Source of the DNA: Candidatus Dependentiae bacterium
GTDB lineage: Bacteria > Babelota > Babeliae > Babelales > Vermiphilaceae
Assembly: GCA_026389015.1 (NCBI GenBank)
Contig: JAPLIR010000029.1
Location: forward strand, 61,975 to 125,974
DNA length: 64,000 nucleotides
Direction of reading: 5' to 3'
Numbering within the stretch: position 1 is the first letter of the stretch; every line of letters begins with the position of its first letter. A program made the position numbers and the translations under genes. Shown piece by piece: positions 46,250 to 56,081 of this stretch. The notes under the pieces were generated by a model, which made no database searches, had not been told where the DNA came from, and was given only the letters and a program-made list of their open reading frames with translations.

Positions 46250-46286
46250 AACCCTTCAGCTTTTAACGAAGTTGAAGGGGTTTTAT
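46250..46286 (+). terminator. Rho-independent terminator
   Basis: AACCCTTCAGCTT pairs with AAGTTGAAGGGGTT, followed by TTATTTTA. It lies 123 bp past the Nudix gene and overlaps the end of the convergent gene. A second dyad (GAACAATA / TATTGTTC) lies just before it at 46217-46241. Confidence 0.7.
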
Positions 46287-46852
46287 TTTAAAGCAATTAT
46301 ATTCAGCACTAATTTAAGATTAAATACATCATTGGTAACACGCGTGAGATGAGTTTGTTGTGCCGCAATAAAACTATCTGATTGATACAACCCATCAAAA
46401 AAATTCATGCAAGCAGCAAAGGAACCCCTCACATCAATGCTTACATTGTTGTGTATATACCAATGTTTATCTAATTGATCGTCAATGGTACAGGATCGCA
46501 TAGTAAGCCCACATAATTTAGCATGTCCGATTAAAAACATCATGGCGTCGTGCAATATCTCTTGGGGTTCATTTGATTGCAAAAGCGGATCAAGAAGTGC
46601 TTGTTTTTTGCCCACCAAAGTAGCCAAATCGTTGCAGGTGGTTTGCATGAGCTCAAGCTGAGAACACTGCATTTGTAACTGCTTGACCACCATTATTTCT
46701 TGATTAATAATCCCACCAATTGGCAAATAAAAACATAAAAACCAGGTCGCCGCCACGAGCCCTAAAGTCCCGGCGGTGATGGCATAAAAATGAAATGGTT
46801 TGATTGCAGTTGCCCACGAATAGAATGCATTGCTGCGTGGTAAAAAATACAT
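46283..46852 (-). CDS. PilO-like membrane protein
   Basis: A 189-residue protein with one membrane segment near 24-47 (YAITAGTLGLVAATWFLCFY), a coiled-coil-like stretch (VVKQLQMQCSQLELMQTTCN) and a C-terminal alpha/beta domain (HNNVSIDVRGSFAACMNFFD). This order matches PilO/GspM-type type IV pilus or type II secretion assembly proteins. ATG 46852 follows GGAG by 8 nt. It lies 75 bp downstream of the M23 peptidase gene on the same strand. No other pilus gene is in the window, so the assignment rests on architecture. Confidence 0.6.
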   Translation of the reverse strand: MYFLPRSNAFYSWATAIKPFHFYAITAGTLGLVAATWFLCFYLPIGGIINQEIMVVKQLQMQCSQLELMQTTCNDLATLVGKKQALLDPLLQSNEPQEILHDAMMFLIGHAKLCGLTMRSCTIDDQLDKHWYIHNNVSIDVRGSFAACMNFFDGLYQSDSFIAAQQTHLTRVTNDVFNLKLVLNIIALK

Positions 46853-46927
46853 ACCTTGCTCTCCATATTTATGATGTTCCAAGATTTAGAACATCATAAC
46901 AAATAAACAAGGCACATTTGCTAGAAT

Positions 46928-48127
46928 TTAGAAAGTTTGATGAGTCCACTGTGCAGGATCAACAGGAACATTATTGACGCGCATTTCCCAGTGAAGGTGA
47001 TAGCCCGTCGCATAACCTGTTTTCCCAATGGTGCCGACAGGGTTACCTTTGGCAATTTTGTCGCCTACTTTAATATTAGCAAAATTTTCTAGGTGATAAT
47101 ACATAGAAAGCACACCAAAGCCATGGTCAACAATCACCGTATTGCCACTTGCTTCGTAACGGTCCTTGAGTGCCACAACGCCATCCTGCGAAGACCATAC
47201 TACACTCTTAGGCTTATTGATCAGGTCAAGTGCCTTGTGTGCATAGCGGCCCTTGTGTTGCGTTGTACGCACGGTGCCAAATTCACAGGTTACCTTTGCT
47301 ATGTCGATGGGATTACAAAAAGCACCCTTCCACAGCTTCTCTTGTGGAGATTGTTGAGCAAGCGTCTCAAGAATTTCATCAAATTTTGCATTGCTGTCAG
47401 TCGCTTCTTGACGCTCTTGTTGAATTTTTTCTGGGCTAATCTCAATGATTTGCTTTTTAAATGGATACATCACCACTTGGAATTTGTTTTCCAAGTTCAA
47501 TGCATTGCCTACATGATCGGTAATACAAGCGGTAAAAAGATATTCGCTTGGATTTTCTTCGCAGGTGATGGGAATATAGGATTCATAAATTGAAGAACCT
47601 TTTGATTCCGGAAAACATGGATAGGTATTAGAAAGTGTTGCAATATGCGCCTTTTTAATTTCTTTGTTCACCTGAAATTGCACATGCAATGTTCTGCCTT
47701 GAAATACCTTGTACTCTGAATCAGCCCTAACAAATGCTGCTTGCAACGGGGTGTTATCAACATTAAATGCTCGATCTAATACCACCTTATTTTTGCGATA
47801 CGTCTTATCAACAAACTCAACTTTTAAGGTGTGCTTACCATTAGAAATTGTTTTGGTAGGAATAGTAAATGGTTGTTCTTGATTAACGCTGCTCACTCTA
47901 AAACGGTTAATGAGAGGCTTTTCATCAAGCCATACTGAAATCTCCCCACGCTTATTACTTGCAACGCCACACTGTGCATCACCAGAATAATAATCGTCAT
48001 CATTCAAACCGCTTAATACAACCTCAGGAATACGTGTATCAAAAAAATAATTATAAGCAGATAGGGAAATCCAACCTGTTATACAGACTACAAGTACCAA
48101 AACAGCATTTTTGAGTTTAAAGAACAT
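46928..48127 (-). CDS. M23 (LytM-type) peptidase, membrane-anchored
   Basis: A 399-residue protein. An N-terminal membrane segment (AVLVLVVCITGWISLSAYNY) is followed by beta-rich Ig-like domains and a C-terminal M23 domain with HKALDL (HxxxD), SGNTVIVDHGFGVLSMYYHL and GYHLHWEMRVN (HxH). These residues form the zinc site of LytM/lysostaphin-type endopeptidases, which cut peptidoglycan cross-links, so the enzyme is probably active in the periplasm. ATG 48127 has AGG upstream; a GTG at 48142 is possible. It is followed by a PilO-like gene. Confidence 0.9.
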   Translation of the reverse strand: MFFKLKNAVLVLVVCITGWISLSAYNYFFDTRIPEVVLSGLNDDDYYSGDAQCGVASNKRGEISVWLDEKPLINRFRVSSVNQEQPFTIPTKTISNGKHTLKVEFVDKTYRKNKVVLDRAFNVDNTPLQAAFVRADSEYKVFQGRTLHVQFQVNKEIKKAHIATLSNTYPCFPESKGSSIYESYIPITCEENPSEYLFTACITDHVGNALNLENKFQVVMYPFKKQIIEISPEKIQQERQEATDSNAKFDEILETLAQQSPQEKLWKGAFCNPIDIAKVTCEFGTVRTTQHKGRYAHKALDLINKPKSVVWSSQDGVVALKDRYEASGNTVIVDHGFGVLSMYYHLENFANIKVGDKIAKGNPVGTIGKTGYATGYHLHWEMRVNNVPVDPAQWTHQTF

Positions 48128-48323
48128 AAGGCGCCTATTCACGTTATCAATTTATTTTAAAAAACTAGTTTCAAATCAATGAAAAATTATACTACTTTTT
48201 CTGACAACGTACATAAAAAAATCATGATTTTCTAAAGATTTGTTTGACGCTTTTAAAAAAAATCAATAAAACCAAATAAATATCATTCAATCACAAAACT
48301 TGATAACTCAAGGAACATACGAT

Positions 48324-48686
48324 ATGAAGCATCATTTATACGCTCTTGCCATCATGCTCTCTATGCTTTTAACACAAAAAACTATCAGCGCATTAAGTCC
48401 CACGCAATACAACCAGGCCTTAAAGAGCATAGCGCAATTAATAGTCAAAAATGCATTCAAATATAAAAATGAGATACAAAAACAAATTAATGAACTCAAG
48501 GCAGAACTTATCAGATTGGGCTGGGCTGAAGAATTAGAAGAGCTCGAAAAGCTAGAAGACCTCTTCCAACAGAAACTTGAGCCCGCGCAAAAACCTTTAC
48601 CGCTGCCGCAACCAGTGCGCCCGACTTCAGCTATACATCATGGTGGGTTAAGTAACAAACCAAACATAGTACTCACCCCACAATAA
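48324..48686 (+). CDS. Small secreted helical protein of unknown function
   Basis: A 120-residue protein. A signal peptide (LYALAIMLSMLLTQKTISA) is followed by a helix-rich charged middle (KNEIQKQINELKAELIRLGW, EELEKLEDLFQQKLE) and a Pro-rich tail (QKPLPLPQPVRPTSA). No domain is recognised. AAGGA precedes the ATG. It stands alone between the M23 operon and a terminator. Confidence 0.6.
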   Translation: MKHHLYALAIMLSMLLTQKTISALSPTQYNQALKSIAQLIVKNAFKYKNEIQKQINELKAELIRLGWAEELEELEKLEDLFQQKLEPAQKPLPLPQPVRPTSAIHHGGLSNKPNIVLTPQ

Positions 48687-48709
48687 CAGAGCATTGTAAA
48701 ATAAAGATT

Positions 48710-48756
48710 AAAAATAGAGCCGGACAAGAAAATTTTCCTGTCCGGCTCTATTTTTA
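48710..48756. terminator. Bidirectional terminator
   Basis: A 17-bp perfect stem AAAAATAGAGCCGGACA / TGTCCGGCTCTATTTTT with a 12-nt loop separates the small secreted gene from the convergent ankyrin gene. Confidence 0.9.
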
Positions 48757-48779
48757 ATAATTATAGTCTAGTCGATCTC

Positions 48780-49154
48780 TTAATCTCTGTATTTTTCAAA
48801 CATAGCAAGAGCAACTCTATCGTTTTTATTTTTTGCAATATCAAGCGCTGTTTCACCCATATTATTTTTTAACGTAAGACTTGCCCCACGTTCAATTAAT
48901 AACTGCATAACTTGATGATTTCTCCAAAAAGTAGCGGCCATAAGTGGCGTATACCCAGCAGGGGTGACATTATTTATATCTTCACCATTGGCAAGACACG
49001 CGTTAATGTTTCTTATTTTTGTTACAATTCCCGTTGAGCCTCTCTCTTCACTTGCAATATCAATTAATGTATTTTTGAACTGCATGCCCTGTATCAAACC
49101 AGGTACACAAAGGGTCCCGAGCAATAGGGCTACTGTATAGGTATATAATTTCAT
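48780..49154 (-). CDS. Small secreted ankyrin protein, 124 aa
   Basis: A 124-residue protein with a signal peptide (YTVALLLGTLCVPGLIQGM) and two ankyrin repeats: INACLANGEDINNVTPAGYT-PLMAATFWRNHQ and LLIERGASLTLKNNMGET. It is close to the minimum size for an ankyrin protein. It is the third of a leftward cluster of three ankyrin genes. TGGAGG precedes the start. Probably a secreted protein-binding factor. Confidence 0.8.
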   Translation of the reverse strand: MKLYTYTVALLLGTLCVPGLIQGMQFKNTLIDIASEERGSTGIVTKIRNINACLANGEDINNVTPAGYTPLMAATFWRNHQVMQLLIERGASLTLKNNMGETALDIAKNKNDRVALAMFEKYRD

Positions 49155-49318
49155 AAAACCTCCAAATTGATTAATGATTAGTATTATAGTTCATCTGTTT
49201 ATACTATACATTCTATACTATATTTTATATTTGTCAATATTTTGTAATAACCTACTTTAACCTGGAAAATCAATAAAGTAGCCCTATTTAAGGGCTACGA
49301 ATGTCCCCGGGGCATTCA

Positions 49319-50152
49319 TTAGTCTATTTTTTCTTCTTCAGACTTCTGCTTCTCAAATTGCCTCAAAAACAAGCCATTTTTTATTTTCTGATAGCTTTTT
49401 AGTTGCTGATAGGTAACTTGATCGGTAGATATATTTGCGTGCCCAGCAACTTCGCCCTTAAGATCACATAAAAGCTTTTTAAAAGATTGCTGATCTTCGT
49501 CACTAAAAGAATCATCATGCATTGTACACGATAAAAAGACAGAATAAGGAATATCCACTCCAGCTTCAAGCAATAATTTAACCACAGGAATTTTGCCACT
49601 TTTTATAGTGTTACTAAAGATTGTTTCTCCATCTTTAGCTCTACCATTAATGTCAGCATGCGCGCCTAATAATATTTTAGTGCTTTCTGATTGTCCTGCG
49701 CATACAGCGGCACTTAATGAATTATTGAGCTCCGCAGGACTATGAGACTTGGTAAGTAATAGTGTCAAGCACTCTGCGTCCCCTACACGCGCTGCCAAGG
49801 TTAGTGCAGACACATGACATGATTGAAGTCCAATATCAGCCTTTTTTTCAAGTAAATGCTTAACGCACGCAGAATGACCTCCAAGTGTGGCCAGCATAAG
49901 AGGTGTCCAATTCTCACATAAATCATAAAACTTAACCTTGGTATTAATGTCGGCATGATGCTCAATAGCATCTTTAAGGGCTGCAAGATCACCCTGTTCT
50001 GCAGCTTTTGCAAGCAGATCATTAAGTTCTTTTTTTTTAGGCTTCATTTGTTTGATCTGACTTTTACTCTTCGTGTTGCCTGCAAAAACTAGTACCGATT
50101 CACCACAGAGCAGTAATAAAAACAGTAGAGGAGAAACGTTACGGTATATCAT
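49319..50152 (-). CDS. Secreted ankyrin-repeat protein, 277 aa
   Basis: A 277-residue protein with a signal peptide (VSPLLFLLLLCGESVLVFA), a Lys-rich segment (SKSQIKQMKPKKKELNDLL) and about five ankyrin repeats: LAKAAEQGDLAALKDAIEHH, WTPLMLATLGGHSACVKHLL, VSALTLAARVGDAECLTLLL, LSAAVCAGQSESTKILLGAH and IFSNTIKSGKIPVVKLLLEA. The C-terminus is helical and charged. AAAGGAG precedes the ATG. Middle gene of the ankyrin cluster. Confidence 0.87.
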   Translation of the reverse strand: MIYRNVSPLLFLLLLCGESVLVFAGNTKSKSQIKQMKPKKKELNDLLAKAAEQGDLAALKDAIEHHADINTKVKFYDLCENWTPLMLATLGGHSACVKHLLEKKADIGLQSCHVSALTLAARVGDAECLTLLLTKSHSPAELNNSLSAAVCAGQSESTKILLGAHADINGRAKDGETIFSNTIKSGKIPVVKLLLEAGVDIPYSVFLSCTMHDDSFSDEDQQSFKKLLCDLKGEVAGHANISTDQVTYQQLKSYQKIKNGLFLRQFEKQKSEEEKID

Positions 50153-50216
50153 GAAAACTCCTTTGAAAATGTTGAGTTAATCAATTATCGCCGTAATGTT
50201 ACTCTGTTTTATTTTT

Positions 50217-51275
50217 TTAGTCTTTTTTTTCTTCATCTTCAGAGTCTATATCATCGTCATTGCGATCTTCTGGTTTTTTTCTTTTTTTATCTGAACTAGA
50301 ACGAAAAGATCGCAAACTCGAAAGAGGAGCTCTATTTATGTTTAAATTTTGAAGAAACACCGTTCTTTTATCGGCCTGATATTCATTAAGAACGCTCACT
50401 AACTCCCTTGGATTATTTAAAAAATCCCTAGAATAATGCATAAAAATTTCACTCAAGCCTTGTTTGTGGCGACCATGAGAGGGCAATATACTACCTATAT
50501 TATTCTTCTCCCCATCGCAACGATCATCAAATAATGCTTGTTCTAGAGCTTCTTGCTGTTGAGCAAAATATTCTTCGATGAGAGGTTCAAATTTATCAGG
50601 ATATTCAAGTAATGCTTCTGCATCAATCAAAGCACCCGCAGAAATAAGTTGCTGTGCAATTTCAAGTTGATTGTAGAGCAAAGCATTCCATAATATGGAG
50701 CACTGATAATCATGAGAGCAAGAATTGGAGCCAGGATCTCGATGGTGCCTACTATTAACATTGGCACCCGCAGCGATTAGTCTTTGAGCCGCTAAAGAAT
50801 GTCCCTCAAGAGTAGCGCTTTGCAATGGGGACATACCGCCATCAGTCAATGACTCTATATCGGCATTTTTCCCAATCAAAAAGTTCAATGGCTCTTCATG
50901 GCCACCAAGAGCTGCAAGATTCACCGCACAATACCCTTTATTATCCCTGGAATGAATTGAAGCTCCTCTACTAATAAGCTCAGTAACCACTGGCATATGT
51001 CCTGCTAAGGATGCGTTCATCAACGCCGTTATTTTATGCCTATTGGGACAACTAACATCAGCTTTGTCTGCTATAAGCATTCTCACTTTTTCTATATCGC
51101 CCTCACGAGAAACATATCTTAAGGCTCCATTAAGCCCATGCTGATTGACAAGATTTTGAATTTCTTGACGCTGCTCTCCTACTTCTTCTTTCTCTCCGCC
51201 ACCCATTGCCTCAATATAGCCATAAAAAAATAAAGTTCCTGCTAAAAATCCTAAAATTCCTTGTGTTTTTTTCAT
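50217..51275 (-). CDS. Secreted ankyrin-repeat protein, 352 aa
   Basis: A 352-residue protein with a short signal peptide (ILGFLAGTLFFYGYIEAM), then about five ankyrin repeats: HGLNGALRYVSREGDIEKVR, ITALMNASLAGHMPVVTELI, YCAVNLAALGGHEEPLNFLI, MSPLQSATLEGHSLAAQRLI and ILWNALLYNQLEIAQQLISA. The C-terminal 60 residues are Ser/Arg/Lys-rich and acidic at the end (SSDKKRKKPEDRNDDDIDSE), like a eukaryotic nuclear-type basic cluster. First gene of the leftward ankyrin cluster. Probably secreted. Confidence 0.87.
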   Translation of the reverse strand: MKKTQGILGFLAGTLFFYGYIEAMGGGEKEEVGEQRQEIQNLVNQHGLNGALRYVSREGDIEKVRMLIADKADVSCPNRHKITALMNASLAGHMPVVTELISRGASIHSRDNKGYCAVNLAALGGHEEPLNFLIGKNADIESLTDGGMSPLQSATLEGHSLAAQRLIAAGANVNSRHHRDPGSNSCSHDYQCSILWNALLYNQLEIAQQLISAGALIDAEALLEYPDKFEPLIEEYFAQQQEALEQALFDDRCDGEKNNIGSILPSHGRHKQGLSEIFMHYSRDFLNNPRELVSVLNEYQADKRTVFLQNLNINRAPLSSLRSFRSSSDKKRKKPEDRNDDDIDSEDEEKKD

Positions 51276-51381
51276 AAAAACCCATCCATTAATAGTATTT
51301 AATTAATTTAATGCATTAAGATTACAACTATACCATTATAGTAAATAATTGTCAAATTGAAAAAAATCAAACTCCTAACAC

Positions 51382-51410
51382 TTGCCTCTCCCCCAGAAAC
51401 ATTCTATACT
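51382..51410 (+). promoter_or_regulatory. Sigma70-type promoter of uvrC, likely leaderless
   Basis: TTGCCT at 51382-51387 and TATACT at 51405-51410 are 17 nt apart. The expected start of transcription is about 51417, and the uvrC ATG is at 51418, so the transcript would have almost no leader. Confidence 0.65.
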
Positions 51411-51417
51411 TATAGGT

Positions 51418-52680
51418 ATGAACACTCCTAAAAAAGCCTTACCCAAGGCGCCGGGAATTTACCTGTTCAAAGATAGCAACGACCAGGTAATCTACATTGG
51501 TAAAGCAAAAGACATTCACAAAAGGGTTCTTTCCTACTTCTCAAAGCAGAACAAGGACTGGAAAGTCAACGCCCTGCTGGCAGAACACGCCGATATCGAC
51601 TACATTTTGACCCAAAATGAGACTGCAGCCCTACTCCTGGAAGCCCAGCTTGTAGGCCAACATAAACCCAAATTCAACGTTTTACTCAAAAGCGGTCAAC
51701 CATTCCTCTATATCTTATTCACGCAGGGCGACCCCGTAGAGATCAAAATTGTCCGTAATAAGAGGGAAAGGGGGACCTATTTTGGGCCATTTATCCATAA
51801 AACCCCCGCCCGCAAAGCCCATGACTACTTGGTCAAAACTTTCCGCTTGTTTTTATGCAATAAAACCATAGAACACGGCTGCTTGGATTACCATATTGGT
51901 ATCTGTGCCGGCAGCTGTAAATCTGATTTTGACCCAACCGAATATAATTTCAAAATTCAACTGGCCATCGATGCACTCAAAAATACACCTGCATCTTTTT
52001 TGAAAAGAATTAAAGAGAAGATTGGTGAGTATAATGTGCAGCTCGCTTTTGAAAAATCTCGACACTTAGCCGAATACTTAGAAAACATCGACACGATATT
52101 TCATACCTTAAAGATAAAATTTTCTGAATCAAAGTTTGAAAACGAAGCTTTTGCTGCCACCACACCAGTCAAACGACTGGAGCAGAATTACGACGCGATT
52201 GCTCTTCAACTCAAAACATTATTGCATCTTGATAAACCACCGATGCGCATTGATTGCTTTGATATATCGCATTTTCAAAGCAGCTATATTGTTGGTTCCT
52301 GCGTGAGATTCACTCGAGGCAAGCCAGACAAAAATAATTTCAGACATTTTAATATCAAAACATTAACACAGCAAAATGATTACGCTGCATTACAAGAAAT
52401 TGTTGCGCGACGCTACAAAGACCCATTAGAATTACCTGACCTGGTAGTCATCGACGGCGGCAAGGGCCAACTCAGTGCCGCACGCGCAGTACTTCCCCAG
52501 GTTGAAATGGTAAGTTTAGCCAAACGAGAAGAAACAGTGTTTAGCGACAAACTTCCCCATGGCGTAGTACTAGACATCAAAGAAGATACAGGTAAATTAT
52601 TAATAGCATTGCGTGATTATGCACATCATTTTGCCGTAAGTCATCACCGCCTTAAACGAAAAAAAGGACAAACGCTATGA
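51418..52680 (+). CDS. uvrC: UvrC-like excinuclease lacking the C-terminal HhH domain
   Basis: A 420-residue UvrC-like protein. The N-terminal GIY-YIG nuclease domain is intact ([20 protein letters not shown]). A UVR-like helix pair follows ([20 protein letters not shown]), then the RNase H-like nuclease domain with [24 protein letters not shown] and LAKREETVF. It ends at [12 protein letters not shown], exactly where the tandem helix-hairpin-helix domain begins in full-length UvrC (about 600 residues). Both nuclease centres look intact, so it may still cut damaged DNA with UvrAB. Its stop overlaps the clpB start as ATGA. Confidence 0.85.
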   Translation: MNTPKKALPKAPGIYLFKDSNDQVIYIGKAKDIHKRVLSYFSKQNKDWKVNALLAEHADIDYILTQNETAALLLEAQLVGQHKPKFNVLLKSGQPFLYILFTQGDPVEIKIVRNKRERGTYFGPFIHKTPARKAHDYLVKTFRLFLCNKTIEHGCLDYHIGICAGSCKSDFDPTEYNFKIQLAIDALKNTPASFLKRIKEKIGEYNVQLAFEKSRHLAEYLENIDTIFHTLKIKFSESKFENEAFAATTPVKRLEQNYDAIALQLKTLLHLDKPPMRIDCFDISHFQSSYIVGSCVRFTRGKPDKNNFRHFNIKTLTQQNDYAALQEIVARRYKDPLELPDLVVIDGGKGQLSAARAVLPQVEMVSLAKREETVFSDKLPHGVVLDIKEDTGKLLIALRDYAHHFAVSHHRLKRKKGQTL

Positions 52681-54797
52681 CACCAAACAAAGAGCAACCA
52701 CAACAAAACCCCTTAGATAGATTTTGTATTAACGTCACGCAGCAAGCAAAAGATGGCAAGCTCGACCCTGTCATTGGCCGGCACGAAGAAATTCGACGCG
52801 TTATGCAAATTCTATCCCGCCGTACTAAAAATAATCCAGTACTTATTGGTGAACCTGGTGTTGGCAAAACAGCTATTGTTGAAGGCATCGCACAGCGTAT
52901 TATTAATAACGATGTTCCTGAAAGTTTAAAAAATAAACAATTGTATGCACTTGATTTGGGGCTACTCATTGCCGGCGCGAAATATCAAGGTGAGTTTGAA
53001 GAGCGCCTCAAAGGGGTCCTCAAAGCGATTGATGAACATGGCGACGGCATTATTTTATTCATTGACGAACTCCACATGCTTGTTGGTGCTGGTTCAAGCG
53101 GCGGCGGCATGGATGCTTCAAATTTACTCAAACCTGCACTAGCTCGCGGGACATTGCATTGCATTGGCGCTACCACCACCAAAGAATATAAAAAATATAT
53201 CGAAAAAGATGCGGCGCTTGAACGCAGATTCCAAAAAGTATTGGTTGAAGAGCCAACTATTGAAGACGCGGTTTCTATACTACGCGGGTTGAAAGAAAAA
53301 TTTGAACTTCACCACGGTATCCACATTAAAGATCAAGCATTAGTCGACGCAGTAATTCTTGCAAGCAAGAACATCCCCGATCGTTTTCTGACCGACAAAG
53401 CAATTGATTTAGTCGATGAAGCGGCAGCAATGGTAAAAATGGCCATTGATTCACACCCTGAAACAATCGATAAGCTTGATCGACAAATCAGACAGCTTGA
53501 GATTGAAAAAGTTGCACTTGCCAAAGAAAAAGATGACGTTGCAAAAAAACGACTCAAGGATCTTGACCTGGACTTAGCTAATTTTAAAAAAGAACATGCG
53601 ACCTTACTCAATCAATGGAAAGCAGAAAAAGCGCCACTCGAACGTATGAATAAAATTAAAGAAGATATCGAACAAGCAAACTATCGCTTCCAACAAGCTG
53701 AACGAGAAGGCGATTACGCAAAAGCATCCGAAATTAAATATGGCAAAATTGCAAAGCTCGAACAAGAACTCGCCAAAGAACAAGAAAAGCTTTCTTCCAT
53801 GAAATCAAAGCTCATCAAGCAAGAAGTTGATGAACAGGACATTGCAGCCGTGCTTTCGCGCTGGACCAAAATTCCTTTAGAGAAATTACAAACGAGCGAA
53901 GCAGAAAAATTACTAGGCATGGAAGCCATTTTAAAAGAACGTGTTGTTGGCCAAGATCAAGCAGTAGCAAGCATTTCGCACGCGATTCAAATGCATCGTG
54001 CGGGCTTGACTGACCCCAATAGGCCAATTGGTTCGTTCTTATTTTTGGGACCAACCGGTGTTGGAAAAACAGAAGTCGCCAAAGCATTAGCAGACTTTCT
54101 GTTCAATGATCCCAAAAAATTAATTCGCATCGATATGTCAGAGTATATGGAAAAACATGCCGTCGCGCGTTTGATTGGCGCTCCTCCTGGGTATGTTGGC
54201 TACGAAGAAGGTGGACAACTCACCGAGCTTGTGCGAAAACAACCATATAGCGTTATATTGTTTGATGAAGTGGAAAAAGCGCATCCTGATGTATTCAATA
54301 TTTTCTTGCAGATTCTTGACGAAGGCCACCTGACCGACAGTCAAGGCCGCACGGTTTCGTTTAAAAACTGCATCATTATTATGACCTCTAATATTGGGTC
54401 CGACATTATTCTGCAAGCTAAAGAACTCACTGAAACAATCAAAGCATCGATCGACAAACTGCTGCACAAAACATTCAGACCAGAGTTCTTAAATCGGATT
54501 GATGCAGTAATTTACTTTAATCGTCTTGATAAAGCAGTGATTAAAAACATTGTATGCATTCAGTTGCAAGAGTTGGTTAAACGACTTCAAGAAAAACAAG
54601 TACACCTGACAATCTCTGATGCGGCATTGACAGAAATTGCAGAGATCGGTTACTCAGAAGAATTTGGCGCACGACCATTAAAGCGGGCGATTCAGCAGCA
54701 TATAACCATCCCGGTTTCGCAGCATCTGCTCAAAAAACCTGAGGTAAAATCAATTGCGGTTGACTTTAAACAAGAAAAGTTTGTGATCGAATCTTAA
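52677..54797 (+). CDS. clpB: ClpB-type disaggregase without the N-terminal domain
   Basis: A 706-residue Hsp100. It starts directly at [20 protein letters not shown], the linker that follows the Clp N-domain in full-length proteins, so that domain is absent. D1 Walker A is GEPGVGKTA (58-66); a long M-domain coiled coil follows ([19 protein letters not shown] to [15 protein letters not shown]), then D2 Walker [10 protein letters not shown] near 457, and [20 protein letters not shown]. The M-domain marks it as ClpB rather than ClpA/C. ClpB solubilises aggregates with DnaK. It overlaps uvrC by 4 nt and ends 4 bp into the convergent DUF302 gene. Confidence 0.92.
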   Translation: MTPNKEQPQQNPLDRFCINVTQQAKDGKLDPVIGRHEEIRRVMQILSRRTKNNPVLIGEPGVGKTAIVEGIAQRIINNDVPESLKNKQLYALDLGLLIAGAKYQGEFEERLKGVLKAIDEHGDGIILFIDELHMLVGAGSSGGGMDASNLLKPALARGTLHCIGATTTKEYKKYIEKDAALERRFQKVLVEEPTIEDAVSILRGLKEKFELHHGIHIKDQALVDAVILASKNIPDRFLTDKAIDLVDEAAAMVKMAIDSHPETIDKLDRQIRQLEIEKVALAKEKDDVAKKRLKDLDLDLANFKKEHATLLNQWKAEKAPLERMNKIKEDIEQANYRFQQAEREGDYAKASEIKYGKIAKLEQELAKEQEKLSSMKSKLIKQEVDEQDIAAVLSRWTKIPLEKLQTSEAEKLLGMEAILKERVVGQDQAVASISHAIQMHRAGLTDPNRPIGSFLFLGPTGVGKTEVAKALADFLFNDPKKLIRIDMSEYMEKHAVARLIGAPPGYVGYEEGGQLTELVRKQPYSVILFDEVEKAHPDVFNIFLQILDEGHLTDSQGRTVSFKNCIIIMTSNIGSDIILQAKELTETIKASIDKLLHKTFRPEFLNRIDAVIYFNRLDKAVIKNIVCIQLQELVKRLQEKQVHLTISDAALTEIAEIGYSEEFGARPLKRAIQQHITIPVSQHLLKKPEVKSIAVDFKQEKFVIES

Positions 54798-55177
54798 GCC
54801 ACAGATTCTTTCATAATTTTAATAATGGCATCCTCTACCTCTTGTGCTACGCCTTGCAGCTGAGCATCCTTAAACATTGCCAAAAGTACAGAAGGTTTCA
54901 ACGTCGCTAAAACTGTCTTGGAGCCTTCTTGATAGACTGAAATGCGACACGGCAGCATGGTAGATAGACTCATGTTTTGTTCAAGAACCTTTTTTGCTTG
55001 TTTGGGCTGGCATATCTCAAAAATGAGACATTCATGCGAAAATTCCACACCCTTTTTTTCCATTGATTCCTTAAGGTTGTGTATTTGCATAACACCAAAA
55101 CCATTGGCTTGAACAGCAGCTTGCAAAGCGACCGCAACATCCTTAATTGATTTATTGGTAGCAATTGTGAACAACAT
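54794..55177 (-). CDS. DUF302-family protein
   Basis: A 127-residue DUF302 protein. It shows KSIKDVAVALQAAVQANGFG, LIFEICQPKQAKKVLEQNM, LPCRISVYQEGSKTVLATLK and a C-terminal helix. No signal peptide is seen. The family is widespread and of uncertain function. The start follows GAGGAG with good spacing. The stop overlaps that of the convergent clpB by 3 bp. A 277-bp gap upstream holds the promoters of this and the lysE-like gene. Confidence 0.85.
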   Translation of the reverse strand: MLFTIATNKSIKDVAVALQAAVQANGFGVMQIHNLKESMEKKGVEFSHECLIFEICQPKQAKKVLEQNMSLSTMLPCRISVYQEGSKTVLATLKPSVLLAMFKDAQLQGVAQEVEDAIIKIMKESVA

Positions 55178-55454
55178 ACTATCTCCTCGTTTATTATTAT
55201 GATTTATTTTTTTCTAAAACAACATTATCATAGCGCCCATTCTTAACACAAGATTCCCATAACCAAAGACGGCAAAAGAATTTTTTTAAAACCTCTATGT
55301 ATTATGGACCTTGAGCACCACACTTGTTATATATGGTCTCTGAAAATTAAACGTATAATTTACTATCATAAATCTTCACACTTTATTTAACTTTCTCAAA
55401 AGAGTCCTGCTATACTAGATGGTATCGAAACAAAAACAAAAAAAAGGGGACAGT

Positions 55455-56072
55455 ATGCTTACCATGTTTTTAAAGGGCCTTGGCATTGGCTTAACTATTT
55501 CTGCAATCGTTGGTCCCATAGCTATTATGTGTATCAGACGTACGCTGTCTGATGGACAACGTGTCGGGTTGGCAATCGCTCTTGGCGCAGCCCTAGGCGA
55601 CGCAATGTATGGCACCATTGCAGCATTTAGTCTCACGTTCATCTCAGACTTCTTACTTGCACACCAAGCAATGTTGCGATTCATTGGTGGTATATTTTTG
55701 TTAGCGTTTGGTATAAAAATATTTTTTGAGACCACCAAACCGGCATCAATAACCGTTCATGGACACAGATTGCTTAATATCATCATCGGCACATTCTTTT
55801 TAACCATCAGCAATCCAATAACCATTCTTTCGTTCACTGCAATTTTTGCCAGCCTTGGTGTTGGTACCGAGCAGGTCAATTACACAAGCGCTCTTTCATT
55901 AGTTGGTGGTATTTTTATCGGCGCTATGACATGGAACATTATATTGACCAGTATTCTTGTAAAATTTCGTACTCACATAACACCCCGCGTACTCCACCTG
56001 ATTAATCAAGCTTCTGGTGGTATTATTGCTGGTTTTGGTGTACTCAGCTTGTTCAGCCTTCTTATCGCTTAA
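55455..56072 (+). CDS. LysE-family membrane exporter
   Basis: A 205-residue membrane protein with about six hydrophobic segments. The N-terminus FLKGLGIGLTISAIVGPIAI-MCIRRTL matches the LysE/RhtB motif with the conserved G-P-x-[AI]. It probably exports an amino acid. The ATG at 55455 follows AAAGGGGA; the in-frame ATG at 55419 lies only 3 bp beyond a TATACT box (55411-55416), supporting the later start. It leads a same-strand run with tpiA, secG and mlaEF. Confidence 0.85.
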   Translation: MLTMFLKGLGIGLTISAIVGPIAIMCIRRTLSDGQRVGLAIALGAALGDAMYGTIAAFSLTFISDFLLAHQAMLRFIGGIFLLAFGIKIFFETTKPASITVHGHRLLNIIIGTFFLTISNPITILSFTAIFASLGVGTEQVNYTSALSLVGGIFIGAMTWNIILTSILVKFRTHITPRVLHLINQASGGIIAGFGVLSLFSLLIA

Positions 56073-56081
56073 GGACTCTTT

